A stretch of 64,000 bases of DNA, taken from the NCBI RefSeq assembly GCF_030815415.1, contig NZ_JAUSWW010000001.1:2542001-2606000 (forward strand), in the 5' to 3' direction. Position numbers and translations under genes: made by a program. Positions 18,369 through 26,294 of this stretch are shown piece after piece (within the stretch, counting starts at the first letter, position 1; each line of letters begins with the position of its first letter). This DNA comes from Streptomyces canus. Its GTDB lineage: Bacteria; Actinomycetota; Actinomycetes; Streptomycetales; Streptomycetaceae. The notes below the pieces were generated by a model. It was not told the origin of the DNA, did no database searches, and saw only the letters and a list, made by a program, of their open reading frames with translations.

Positions 18369-19052
18369 CTAAAGGGTTTTCTGTGACCTCTGACCGAGGT
18401 CGGGACCGTCCAGCCGGGCCGCCCACCTGATCCCGCCCAGCAGATGCGCCCGGAAGTCGGGATCCTCGTACGCCTCGGCGGCGTGGCCGAGCGCCGTGTA
18501 GAAGACGCGCCCCGCCCCCTGCTCGCGGCACCACACCAGCGGGTGGTCGGCGCCCATGCCACCGCCGTCGTACGACGACTCGTCGGCGCGGGCCAACACC
18601 CGTACCGTGCCGCGCGGGTTGGTGCGGAAGTCGTACCACTCGTCGGTGAAGTCCCATACGGCGGGCAGGTGCCGGGTGGCCGGGTGCTCGCGGTCCTCGA
18701 TGACGGCCTTGCCGGGTTGGTACTCGGGGTGCCGGTCGAAGCGGGCGCCCAGTAGTTCGCCGTAGTACGGCCAGCCGTACTCGGTGCAGGCCGCCGCGTG
18801 TACGCCGACGAAGCCGCCGCCCGACTCGACATACGAGGCAAGGCGTTCGCGGCCTGTCGGGGTGAGGATCTCGCCGCTGGTGGAGAGGAAGACGAGGGCG
18901 GCGTACCGCTCCAGGGGGGACTCCAGCGCCGTCGGGTCCTCGCTCGCGTCGACCTCGAAGGCGCCGAGGGTGCGTACGGCGGCGATGGCGGCCGGGATGG
19001 AGTCGTGCCGGTAGTCGGCGGTGCGGGTGTAGACGAGGAGCCGAGGTGCCAT
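18369..19052 (-). CDS. ThuA-domain protein
   Basis: 227 aa from the ATG at 19052. LLVYTRTADYRHDSIPAA at the N-terminus and GGGFVGVHAA in the middle are typical of the ThuA (glutamine-amidotransferase-like) fold, which occurs in sugar-utilisation loci and whose exact reaction is not well defined. There is no signal peptide. It is upstream of the kinase gene on the same strand, separated by 63 nt, and may be co-transcribed with it. Its closeness to carbohydrate genes fits a sugar-metabolism role, but that is only context. Confidence 0.82.
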   Translation of the reverse strand: MAPRLLVYTRTADYRHDSIPAAIAAVRTLGAFEVDASEDPTALESPLERYAALVFLSTSGEILTPTGRERLASYVESGGGFVGVHAAACTEYGWPYYGELLGARFDRHPEYQPGKAVIEDREHPATRHLPAVWDFTDEWYDFRTNPRGTVRVLARADESSYDGGGMGADHPLVWCREQGAGRVFYTALGHAAEAYEDPDFRAHLLGGIRWAARLDGPDLGQRSQKTL

Positions 19053-19213
19053 GCCGGCGACCCTATGCCGCGGGCGGTTCAGGTCCCGCTGAATTGATCG
19101 AGCCGAAGAGATCTCGCTCAGCCACTCGATGAACCGATCCCCCGGTGTGCGGCGACAGGCCGCCGCTCGGGTGTTCCCTCCCAGAGTCCGATCTGCGTAG
19201 CCTCGGCTGCACA

Positions 19214-19846
19214 ATGAACACCATTCCCGCACGACTCGACCACCTCGTCCTCGCAACCCCCGATCTGGCGGCGACGGTCGCCGACTTCACCCGGCGTACC
19301 GGTGTGGCGCCCGCTCCGGGCGGGGCGCACATCGGGTTCGGCACCCGCAATTACCTGGTGTCGCTGGGCGGCACGGGCTATCTGGAGATCATCGGCCCGG
19401 ACCCGGAACAGCCCGAGCCGCGAGGGCCGCGCCCCTTCGACGTCGACACACTGGCGGCGCCCCGCACGGTGACCTGGGCGATCAGTCCGCCGGACCTGGA
19501 CGCGGCGGTCACGACCGCCCGGGCCCGGGGGTACGACCCGGGCATGGTGCATCCGATGAGCCGTCTCAGACCGGACGGCACCCTGCTGGAGTGGCGGCTG
19601 ACGGACGGCGAGACCCAACACCCCTCCGGTCTGGTGCCGTTCCTCATCGACTGGGGCACCGCGGTCCACCCGTCCGCCTCCGGTCTGCCCGCCACTCCCC
19701 TGCTGGCGCTGTCCGCGACCGCCCCCGACCCGGGCGAGATCCGCGCCCTGCTCGCCGCCCTCGACACCGAACTCACCGTCACCGAGGGGCCGGTGGGGCT
19801 CTCCTTCACGGTGGACACCCCGCTGGGGCCGGTCAGCTTCGACTGA
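19214..19846 (+). CDS. VOC-superfamily (glyoxalase-like domain) protein
   Basis: 210 aa from the ATG at 19214. The N-terminal half (LDHLVLATPDLAATVADF, then GFGTRNYLVSLG and YLEIIGPD) shows the beta-alpha-beta-beta-beta modules of the glyoxalase-like domain found in a large family of uncharacterised actinobacterial proteins. The His in LDHLV and the Glu in YLEI match the usual metal-binding positions. It is transcribed divergently from the ThuA gene and ends 83 nt before a second VOC gene. The substrate is unknown. Confidence 0.82.
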   Translation: MNTIPARLDHLVLATPDLAATVADFTRRTGVAPAPGGAHIGFGTRNYLVSLGGTGYLEIIGPDPEQPEPRGPRPFDVDTLAAPRTVTWAISPPDLDAAVTTARARGYDPGMVHPMSRLRPDGTLLEWRLTDGETQHPSGLVPFLIDWGTAVHPSASGLPATPLLALSATAPDPGEIRALLAALDTELTVTEGPVGLSFTVDTPLGPVSFD

Positions 19847-19929
19847 CCGTGGGCGGCGTCGTCGTCGAGGAAGAGGACACGTCCGATTCCTTCAAGACCG
19901 ACCGCTCCCGCCCTGCCTACGGTGGCCGC

Positions 19930-20331
19930 ATGACTCCACGATTCGATGCCATCGGCCTGATCGTCTCCGACATGGCCGCCTCCGTCGCCTTCTACCGCCG
20001 CCTGGGGTTCGAGTTCCCCGAGGGAGCCGAGCAGGAGGGGCACGTCGAGGCACAACTGCCCGGTGGCCTGCGGCTGTTGCTGGACACCGAGGAGGTCGTG
20101 CGGTCCTTCCACGCGAGCTGGCAGCCGCCGACGGGCGGCGGTCGCACGGGCCTTGCCCTGCGGTGCGACAGTCCCGCCGAGGTGGATTCGGTGTACGAGG
20201 AGCTGGTGAACGCCGGCCACCACGGCGAGCTGAAGCCGTGGGACGCGGTGTGGGGCCAGCGGTACGCGAGCCTGCTCGACCCGGACGGCAACGGCGTCGA
20301 CCTGTTCGCGCCGCTACCCGCGGCCGAGTAG
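19930..20331 (+). CDS. VOC-family protein (glyoxalase/bleomycin-resistance-like)
   Basis: 133 aa from the ATG at 19930, preceded by a short non-coding stretch after the first VOC gene. The single domain reads [20 protein letters not shown] at the start and [14 protein letters not shown] at the end, a standard small VOC protein. Such proteins act as metal-dependent isomerases, dioxygenases or binding proteins; this one cannot be placed more closely. Its last 18 nt overlap the 3' end of the convergent AraC-type gene. Confidence 0.85.
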   Translation: MTPRFDAIGLIVSDMAASVAFYRRLGFEFPEGAEQEGHVEAQLPGGLRLLLDTEEVVRSFHASWQPPTGGGRTGLALRCDSPAEVDSVYEELVNAGHHGELKPWDAVWGQRYASLLDPDGNGVDLFAPLPAAE

Positions 20332-21000
20332 CTCGGTCAGCGGCACACCGGCCAACTCCCTGACATCCCGCGCCAGATGGGCCTGGTCGGCGAAGCCGGC
20401 GCGCACCGCCGTCTCCGCGTACGGCACCCCGCCCCGGGCCAGGCCGAGCGCCCGCTGCAAGCGCAGCACCCGGGCCAGGGTCTTGGGGCCGTATCCGAAT
20501 GCGGCGAGGCATCTGCGGTGCAACTGACGGGCGCCGAGCCCGAGTTCGTCGGCGGTCGCGGCGACCGGGCGCCCCACGTCGAGGGCCGCCACGACGTGCC
20601 CCAGCAGCGGATCGGGCGGCTCGGTGTCGGCCGCCCGTCCCAACACCACTTCTTCGAGTCCGCGGGCCGGATCGCCAGCCGCGTTCACACGGGCGGTGAG
20701 CCGCCGTACTTCGGCGACCGGCCAGAGGTCGGCGAGTTCCACCCGCCGGTCGAGCAACTCCCGGGCGGGAACGCCGAGCAGCCCGGGCGCGGTACCGGGC
20801 GGGAACCGAACCCCCGCCCACGCGGTCGGCGCGCCTTCAGTGACGTACGCACGCGTGTCGGGCCCGGCGACGAGCAGCCGCCCTTCGTGCCACAGCAGAT
20901 CCATGCACCCGTCGGGCAGGACGCGCCCCGGGCTGGACCCGGACGGGGTATTGGTCCAGACGACGGCACCGTCGAGCCGGGACGCCCACTCCGCGTACAT
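20314..21000 (-). CDS. AraC-family transcriptional regulator
   Basis: 228 aa from the ATG at 21000 (a GTG 24 nt upstream is possible). The N-terminal half ([19 protein letters not shown]) resembles the small sensor-like domain found in one AraC subgroup. The C-terminal half carries two helix-turn-helix units ([20 protein letters not shown], then [20 protein letters not shown]). The stop region overlaps the convergent VOC gene by 18 nt, so the two may influence each other. The target is unknown. Confidence 0.85.
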   Translation of the reverse strand: MYAEWASRLDGAVVWTNTPSGSSPGRVLPDGCMDLLWHEGRLLVAGPDTRAYVTEGAPTAWAGVRFPPGTAPGLLGVPARELLDRRVELADLWPVAEVRRLTARVNAAGDPARGLEEVVLGRAADTEPPDPLLGHVVAALDVGRPVAATADELGLGARQLHRRCLAAFGYGPKTLARVLRLQRALGLARGGVPYAETAVRAGFADQAHLARDVRELAGVPLTELLGRG

Positions 21001-21027
21001 AACAACCAGGCTACGCGGCACCCACCC

Positions 21028-21084
21028 AGGGGCGCGGGGCTGCATCGATCTGCGGCTGCGCCGCGTGGGCGCGATCAACCACGG
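21028..21084. repeat. Dispersed intergenic repeat, copy 1
   Basis: A GC-rich segment containing GCGCGGGGCTGCATCGAT and a GCGGC/GCCGC inner stem recurs three more times in the window (29970, 31366, 46480), always between genes. It lies between two AraC-type genes. Such stem-loop intergenic repeats are common in Streptomyces and may act as terminators. Confidence 0.7.
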
Positions 21085-21107
21085 ACAACCCGCACCCGGC
21101 AGCGCTC

Positions 21108-22043
21108 CTACGCCACCCTCCCCCGATGCTCCTGCGGACTCACCCCGTACACCCGCTTGAAGGCACTGGACAGCGCGAACGCACTCCCATACCCCACCTG
21201 CCGGGCGATCGCGTCGAGCGTCGCGTCGCTGTCCCGAAGACGATCCGCGGCCAACGCCAGCCGCCACCCGGTCAGATACGTCATCGGCGGCTCCCCCACC
21301 AGTTCCGTGAACCGCCGGGCAAGGGCGGCCCTGGAAACCCCGGCCTTCGCCGCGAGCGACGCCACCGTCCAGGGGTGGGCCGGGTCGTCCTGGACCAGCC
21401 GCAGCACCCGCCCGACGACGGGGTCCGCCATCGCCCGGTACCACGCCGGTGCCGCCGCCTCGGGCCTGGAGAACCACGCCCGCAGTGCCGCGATGACCAG
21501 CAGGTCGAGCAGCCGGTCGAGGACGACCTCCTGGCCGGGCTCGTCGCGCACGATCTCCTCCATGAGGAACGGCGTGAGCGGGCAGTCCCACACGTCGGAG
21601 GTGAGGGTGAGCAGCGGTGGCAGCGCGTCCAGCAGTCGCCCGCTGACCTCGCCCTGCCACAGATACGTGCCGATCAGCATCACGGCCGACCCGTCGAGCC
21701 GGTCGCCCCAGCTCCGCACGCCCAGGTCCATGGAGCCGTTCAGGGCACGCCCGTCCGGGTAGTGGCACTCGGCGCCCGGCAGGATCACCGCCTGTGGTTC
21801 CGTGCCGGGGTCGTCGGCGCAGGTGTACGGGTCGGGGCCGCGGGCGATGGCGAGGTCGCCGGCCCGTAGCCGTACCCGCTCTCCCGCGTCCGGCGTGATC
21901 CACGCCTCGCCGCGGATCATGAGCATGACGGTGAGGGGGGCGCGGTCCTCGATGCGTACGCACCAGGGGGGTTCGAAACACGCTCGGATCATGAAGGCGC
22001 CCCGCGCGCGGGGGCCCTCCAAGAGGCCTGCGAGAGCGTCCAT
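21108..22043 (-). CDS. AraC-family regulator with cupin-type sensor domain
   Basis: 311 aa. Residues of about 10-180 form a cupin-like sensor ([20 protein letters not shown], later [11 protein letters not shown]). The C-terminal 100 residues form an AraC DNA-binding domain ([19 protein letters not shown] and [20 protein letters not shown]). It is divergent from the NmrA-like gene at 22124, with an 80-nt shared promoter region; this regulator/NAD(P)-binding pairing is common in actinobacteria. Its presumed target is now split by the transposon, so the regulator may have lost its main job. Confidence 0.9.
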   Translation of the reverse strand: MDALAGLLEGPRARGAFMIRACFEPPWCVRIEDRAPLTVMLMIRGEAWITPDAGERVRLRAGDLAIARGPDPYTCADDPGTEPQAVILPGAECHYPDGRALNGSMDLGVRSWGDRLDGSAVMLIGTYLWQGEVSGRLLDALPPLLTLTSDVWDCPLTPFLMEEIVRDEPGQEVVLDRLLDLLVIAALRAWFSRPEAAAPAWYRAMADPVVGRVLRLVQDDPAHPWTVASLAAKAGVSRAALARRFTELVGEPPMTYLTGWRLALAADRLRDSDATLDAIARQVGYGSAFALSSAFKRVYGVSPQEHRGRVA

Positions 22044-22123
22044 GCGGCCAGCGTAGACGGCCGCTTATGGGAATGAGCCGTTCAGCGATGGGGTGTTGGG
22101 GCGTGCGGCCGTTGACTTGAGGC

Positions 22124-22610
22124 ATGGCAGACAACACGGCGAAGAAGACAGTGGTGGTGACCGGGGCCTCGGGTCGTACGGGCAGCCGGGTGGCTCAGGC
22201 GGTAGGGGCGGCGGGGTTCGAGGTGCGGGCCGCGTCCCGGGCCCAAGGCTTCGACTGGGAGAACCCGACGACCTGGGCGGAGGCCCTGCGGGACGCGGAC
22301 GCGGCGTATCTGATGTACCCGTCGGACGTCGGCTCCCCCGCGGCGGCCGAGGGTGTCGGGGCGCTCGCCCGGGAGGCGGTCGGGCTCGGCGTACGGCGGC
22401 TGGTGCTGCTGTCGGCGCGGGGTGAGACGCAGGCGCTGGCGACGGAGGAGGCGTTGAAGTCGTCGGGGGCGCGGTGGACGGTCGTACGGGCGTCGTGGTT
22501 CTCTCGCAGAACTTCAGTGAGGGGCCGCTGGTGGCGGAGTTGCGGCGGGGGGAGCTGGCGTTTCCGGCGGGTGAGGTCGCGGAGCCGTTCCTCGATGTGC
22601 GGGACATCGC
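22124..22610 (+). pseudogene. NmrA-like NAD(P)-binding protein, 5' part (split by Tn3-family element)
   Basis: The ATG at 22124 opens an NAD(P)-binding Rossmann protein ([19 protein letters not shown], then LVLLSARGET). It is broken twice. At 22502-22507 a two-base TC duplication shifts the frame just after RASWFS; QNFSEGPLVAELRRG continues in another frame. At 22610 the gene is then interrupted by the transposon. The remainder resumes at 29584. Removing the element and one ATCGC copy restores the DIADVVAVALTSG reading exactly, apart from the upstream TC duplication. The intact product would be about 280 aa and would probably act as an NAD(P)H-dependent reductase or redox sensor. Confidence 0.9.
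22606..22610. repeat. 5-bp target-site duplication ATCGC, left copy
   Basis: ATCGC directly precedes the left end of the transposon and is repeated at 29579-29583. A 5-bp duplication is the rule for Tn3-family insertion. Confidence 0.93.
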
Positions 22611-22655
22611 CGGCCGTGGGGACCAACGGAACAGCCAGTATCGGTGAGATTGATC
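22611..22655 (+). repeat. Left terminal inverted repeat of the transposon (45 bp)
   Basis: Matches the reverse complement of 29534-29578 over all 45 positions. It contains GGGGACCAACGGAACAGCCA starting at 22618. The first mismatch to the other end is the next base inward. Confidence 0.95.
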
Positions 22656-22689
22656 TTGGTCGCGTAGCAGGTCAAGCGCACGGCCGTGG

Positions 22690-23597
22690 TCATGTGTCCG
22701 TGCGCTGTGCGGCGGCTTCGGCGAGGGTGCGGTACAGGGTGGGCAGGCTGGGGTGCTTTCCCGTGTGCTTGCCCCGGGTGATGACGGTCTTCTGCTGGAT
22801 CTCCTTCATAGGGGTGCCCTTGGCGCGCAGGGTGAGGGCGTACTCGATCTGGTCGGCGTCGAGGGAGGGCGGCCGTCCGCCGGTCCGGCCGCGCTTGCGG
22901 GCGGATTCCTGGCCTTCCAGGGTCTTCTCCCGGGTGTAGGTGCGTTCGGCGCCGGAGAGGGCGGCGAGGACGCCGAAGAGGATGGGGCCCTGGCCGTGTC
23001 GGTCGCCGGGGTCGTACAGGCCGGTGATGGGGCCGCTCAGGAACTCCAGGGCGATGCTGGCCTTGCGCAGGTCCTCGACGGTCACGAGGAGATCGGTGCC
23101 GCGGCCGAGACGGCGGAACTCGTGGACGGTCAGGATGACCTGGACTTCTGGATGCAGCCGTTTGAAGCGGCGGGCCATCGCGACGGCCTTCTCGTACTCG
23201 GGCCAGACCTTGACACGGGTGGAGACCTTCTCGTGGAACACCTCGAAGCAGACCGGCTCCAGCGCGTCGAGCTGGGACTGGAGTTCTTGGGTGGCCGTCG
23301 AGCAGCGCGCGTAGCCGATGCGGACCGCTGTGATCCCCGCCGCGAGCGGTGCGGGCTTGGTGGGCTCGACCCCGTCGGGTTCGGGGCCAAGCACCCAGCG
23401 TTTGCCAGGGCCTCGGTCGGGCGGGGTGAGGACGTGGAGTTCCTCGGCGACGCGGGGCACGAGCTGGAGGCGGCGGGTGTGGTACTTCGCCGCGGTCTTC
23501 CCCGCGCCGGTGCGGCACGCCGACCCGGCCGGTACCTCACAGGTCGGGCACGGGTGGCGCTCGATAGAGGCGGGGCGTCGAACTCCTCGTCAGTCAT
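22690..23597 (-). pseudogene. Serine recombinase (resolvase) of the Tn3-family element, frameshifted near the N-terminus
   Basis: The catalytic N-terminal domain (VRIGYARCSTATQELQSQLD, with the active-site Ser) and a C-terminal DNA-binding helix-turn-helix region (GTPMKEIQQKTVITRGKHTG onward) are open from 23460 to 22690. The gene really begins at the ATG at 23597 (MTDEEFDAPP) and continues one frame away into a zinc-ribbon-like segment, HPCPTCEVPAGSACRT, which joins the recombinase frame. One base is missing in the CCGCC run near 23572. If the deletion is real, a GTG at 23460 could still give a 256-aa recombinase without the zinc ribbon. Its job would be resolving transposition cointegrates at a res site. 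Confidence 0.8.
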
Positions 23598-23752
23598 GCT
23601 CGAAAACTACCGGTGGGACGAGGTTTCAAGAAAGCATTTCAAGAACCCAATTGAGAACCTGGAGGCCGGATAAACCGGACACTGTCCGGGGTTGTGGCGG
23701 CGGCTTCTCATTTGGCCATTTGTGAGAACGGGCACGGTGCGGCGGAGTGGGA
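23598..23752. other. Candidate res (resolution) site region
   Basis: This 155-nt, relatively AT-rich gap upstream of the recombinase contains a direct repeat TTTCAAGAA (twice between 23623 and 23646), a perfect palindrome CCGGACACTGTCCGG near 23675-23690 and an imperfect inverted repeat TCTCATTTGG...TTGTGAGA near 23706. Res sites of Tn3-family elements usually lie just upstream of the resolvase gene and consist of several inverted subsites. Confidence 0.45.
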
Positions 23753-24469
23753 TCAGTCGGTGTCGAGGCCGTCGATCAGGCGGTTGAGGAACCGGGTGAA
23801 GGTGGCTTCGGGCGTGAGGGGGCGTCCGGGGGCGGCGAGGGCTTCGGCGAGTTCCGGGTGACAGCCGTCCGCGGCGACAGCCGCGAGGTAGCGGGCTTCG
23901 GCTGCGGCTCGGTCGGGGGACTGCGAGGCGGCGGTCCGCGCAATCTCATGGGCGACATGCCCGGCCACGAATGCGGTGAGTTGGGCGAAGACCTCCAGCT
24001 TCGCCGCACCGTCCAGCCCGGTGGGCCGCAGGATGGCGAGCACGCGTTCCAGGAAGGCCAGGGTGTTGGGGCCGGGGATGCGGCGGGCGGCCAGAGCGGC
24101 GGGCAGCCAGGGGTGTCGCAGCATGTGGGCGCGCTGGAGGTGAGCGATGGCCTTCAGGTCGGCGCGCCAGTCGCCGGTGGGAGTGTTCGTGGTCGGCAGT
24201 TCGCCGCTGACGTGGTCGACCATCAGTTCCAGCAGCGTCTCCTTGTCGGGGGCGTAGCTGTAGAGCGACATGGCGCCGGCTCCGACCTGTGCGGCGACTT
24301 TCCGCATGGTGACTGCTTCGAGCCCCTCCGCATCCGCCAGGGCGACAGCTGCCGCCGTGATCGCCTCTCGGCTGTAGGCGGGCTTGCGGCCCCTGCGGGG
24401 CCGGGCCGAGCTCAGCCAGAGCTGCTCAGGGTCGACGCCTGGGGGGTCGGCCCCTCCTTCACGGGGCAT
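23753..24469 (-). CDS. TetR-family repressor, transposon cargo
   Basis: 238 aa. The helix-turn-helix lies at about residues 34-75 (AITAAAVALADAEGLEAVTM, then MSLYSYAPDKETLL). The C-terminal half resembles the ligand-binding domain of Tet-repressor-like proteins (MLRHPWLPAALAARR). It is divergent from the hydrolase gene across a 96-nt gap holding an inverted repeat CGTAC-ATC-GTACG. The simplest reading is a repressor that controls itself and the hydrolase, released by a small molecule. The inducer is unknown. Confidence 0.9.
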   Translation of the reverse strand: MPREGGADPPGVDPEQLWLSSARPRRGRKPAYSREAITAAAVALADAEGLEAVTMRKVAAQVGAGAMSLYSYAPDKETLLELMVDHVSGELPTTNTPTGDWRADLKAIAHLQRAHMLRHPWLPAALAARRIPGPNTLAFLERVLAILRPTGLDGAAKLEVFAQLTAFVAGHVAHEIARTAASQSPDRAAAEARYLAAVAADGCHPELAEALAAPGRPLTPEATFTRFLNRLIDGLDTD

Positions 24470-24533
24470 GGTCCGCGCTCCCTCCCTTGATCGAGGCGGC
24501 CCTTGCGGGCCTCATCCAAGCATCCTCTATTCT

Positions 24534-24546
24534 CGTACATCGTACG
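24534..24546. promoter_or_regulatory. Candidate TetR operator CGTACATCGTACG
   Basis: Arms CGTAC and GTACG with a 3-nt spacer, 19 nt before the hydrolase start codon at 24566 and 65 nt before the TetR gene start at 24469. The flanks (ATT.. and ..ATAT) extend the symmetry partly. It is placed where a shared divergent operator would sit. Confidence 0.6.
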
Positions 24547-24565
24547 GATATTGAGGAGGGGAACG

Positions 24566-26275
24566 ATGGCATCACGCACGCACGGTCCTGCGCCGAGGCC
24601 GACCTGGGCACCGCCTTCCGGTAAGCCGCCACTGGCCTCACGGATAATGAGGGCGACCTGGCGCGGCCTGCCGGCCAAACGACACGATGTCGGGTGGGAG
24701 CCGGGGCTGCTGGTGCCGGCCGCCGACGGCAGCCCGCTGATCACGGACCACTACTTCCCGCGCGCCGAGGGCGACTTCCCCACCCTCTTGGTGCGCTCGC
24801 CGTACGGCAGGGGCCTGCCGTGGTCTCCCATGTACGGCGTGCTCTTCGCCGAACAGGGCTTTCACGTGGTGCTGCAGAGCTGTCGCGGCACTGGTGGCTC
24901 CGGCGGTGAGTTCGATCTGTGGCGCAACGAGGTCGCTGACAGCCAGGCCACGGTGTCCTGGCTGCGCGAGCAGAGCTGGTTCAACGGAACACTGGGGACC
25001 GTCGGCCCCAGTTACCTGGGCTACGTGCAGTGGGCCCTCGCCGTGGACCCGCCGCCGGAGCTGAAGGCGATGGTGGTGCAGGTGGGGCTGCACGATCCTC
25101 ACGCCCTGTTCCACGCACAGGGTGCACTCCGCCTGGAGAACGCCCTCGCCGTCGGCGTCGGCATGACGTATCAGCACCAGGGGATGGCAGCGTTTCTGAG
25201 GGCGACGCTGCGTCTGCAGCGGCGCCTGCGTGATGTCACCACCGCGCAGCCGCTGCGCGGGGCGTACGTGTCCGCCCTCGGGGACGATGTGCCCTGGCTG
25301 GACGACGTGATGTCGCACCCGGATGCCAAGGACGCGTACTGGCAAGGTGCGTCGTTGGCAGCGGTGGCGGAGCGGCTGAATGTGCCGACCAGTTTGATCA
25401 CCGGATGGCACGATGCGTTGGGCGACCAGACTTTCGAGCAGTACCGCCGACTACGTGAGGCCGGCTGCGAGACCGCCTTGCTCGTCGGCCCCTGGACCCA
25501 CACGTCCGCGCTGCAGCAGGGGTGGCCCGAGGTGTTCGCCGAGAGCCTCGCCTGGCTGCGCGCGCACCTGTACGCCGATCCCTCCTGCCTCCGTCCCACC
25601 AGGGTGCGCGTGCACGTCGGCGGCGAAGACGATTGGCGGGACATCGACGACTGGCCGCCGGCCACGGCCGTCAGCCCGTGGTTTCCCACCGCGCAGGGGC
25701 ACCTCACCCAGCAGGCTCCCACGGAATCCGCACCACTGACGTCGTTCCGCTACGACCCGGGCGACCCCACCCCCTCTCTTGGCGGCCCGCTGCTCTCCCG
25801 TACGGCCGGTCCTCGCGACAACAGCACTCTGGAGATTCGGGACGACGTACTGACGTTCACCGGCCCCCCGCTGACCGAGCCCGTGGACATCCTCGGCCCG
25901 GTCTCCGCGCGGTTGAGGATCTCCACGGACACCGGCCACGCCGACGTCTTCACCCGCCTGTGCGATGTGGACGCACAAGGCCGCTCCGTCAACATCTGCG
26001 ACGGGCTGGGCCGGCTTCGGACAGCCGAACAGGCGCCCTCGCGCATCACCGTGCCGATGAGTTCCACCGCCCACCGCTTCGCCGTCGGTCACCGCATACG
26101 CTGGCAGATCAGCGGAGGCGCCCATCCGCGCTACGCCCGCAATCCCGGCACCGGGGAGTCGCCGGTGGACGCCACCACCTTCACACCGGTGCGCATCACG
26201 CTCCATGCGGACTCAGCGCTGATGCTTGCGACGCTTGCCCACAGTTCCGGGCTCAGTCCCACGGGGAACAGCTGA
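24566..26275 (+). CDS. CocE/NonD-family hydrolase (X-Pro dipeptidyl-peptidase S15 type), transposon cargo
   Basis: 569 aa from the ATG at 24566, which has a strong TTGAGGAGGGG ribosome site. There is no signal peptide. The N-terminal alpha/beta-hydrolase domain carries the nucleophile motif GPSYLGY (Ser about 151), a candidate acid in TGWHDALGD and a candidate His in VGPWTH. The C-terminal jelly-roll domain of the family follows (DNSTLEIRDDVLTFTGPPL onward). Relatives hydrolyse cocaine, acyl esters, alpha-amino-acid esters including beta-lactams, or dipeptides. With the divergent TetR gene and transposon carriage, a detoxifying or resistance role is plausible but not shown. Confidence 0.9.
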   Translation: MASRTHGPAPRPTWAPPSGKPPLASRIMRATWRGLPAKRHDVGWEPGLLVPAADGSPLITDHYFPRAEGDFPTLLVRSPYGRGLPWSPMYGVLFAEQGFHVVLQSCRGTGGSGGEFDLWRNEVADSQATVSWLREQSWFNGTLGTVGPSYLGYVQWALAVDPPPELKAMVVQVGLHDPHALFHAQGALRLENALAVGVGMTYQHQGMAAFLRATLRLQRRLRDVTTAQPLRGAYVSALGDDVPWLDDVMSHPDAKDAYWQGASLAAVAERLNVPTSLITGWHDALGDQTFEQYRRLREAGCETALLVGPWTHTSALQQGWPEVFAESLAWLRAHLYADPSCLRPTRVRVHVGGEDDWRDIDDWPPATAVSPWFPTAQGHLTQQAPTESAPLTSFRYDPGDPTPSLGGPLLSRTAGPRDNSTLEIRDDVLTFTGPPLTEPVDILGPVSARLRISTDTGHADVFTRLCDVDAQGRSVNICDGLGRLRTAEQAPSRITVPMSSTAHRFAVGHRIRWQISGGAHPRYARNPGTGESPVDATTFTPVRITLHADSALMLATLAHSSGLSPTGNS

Positions 26276-26294
26276 CGAGCCGGACCCGACGGGC

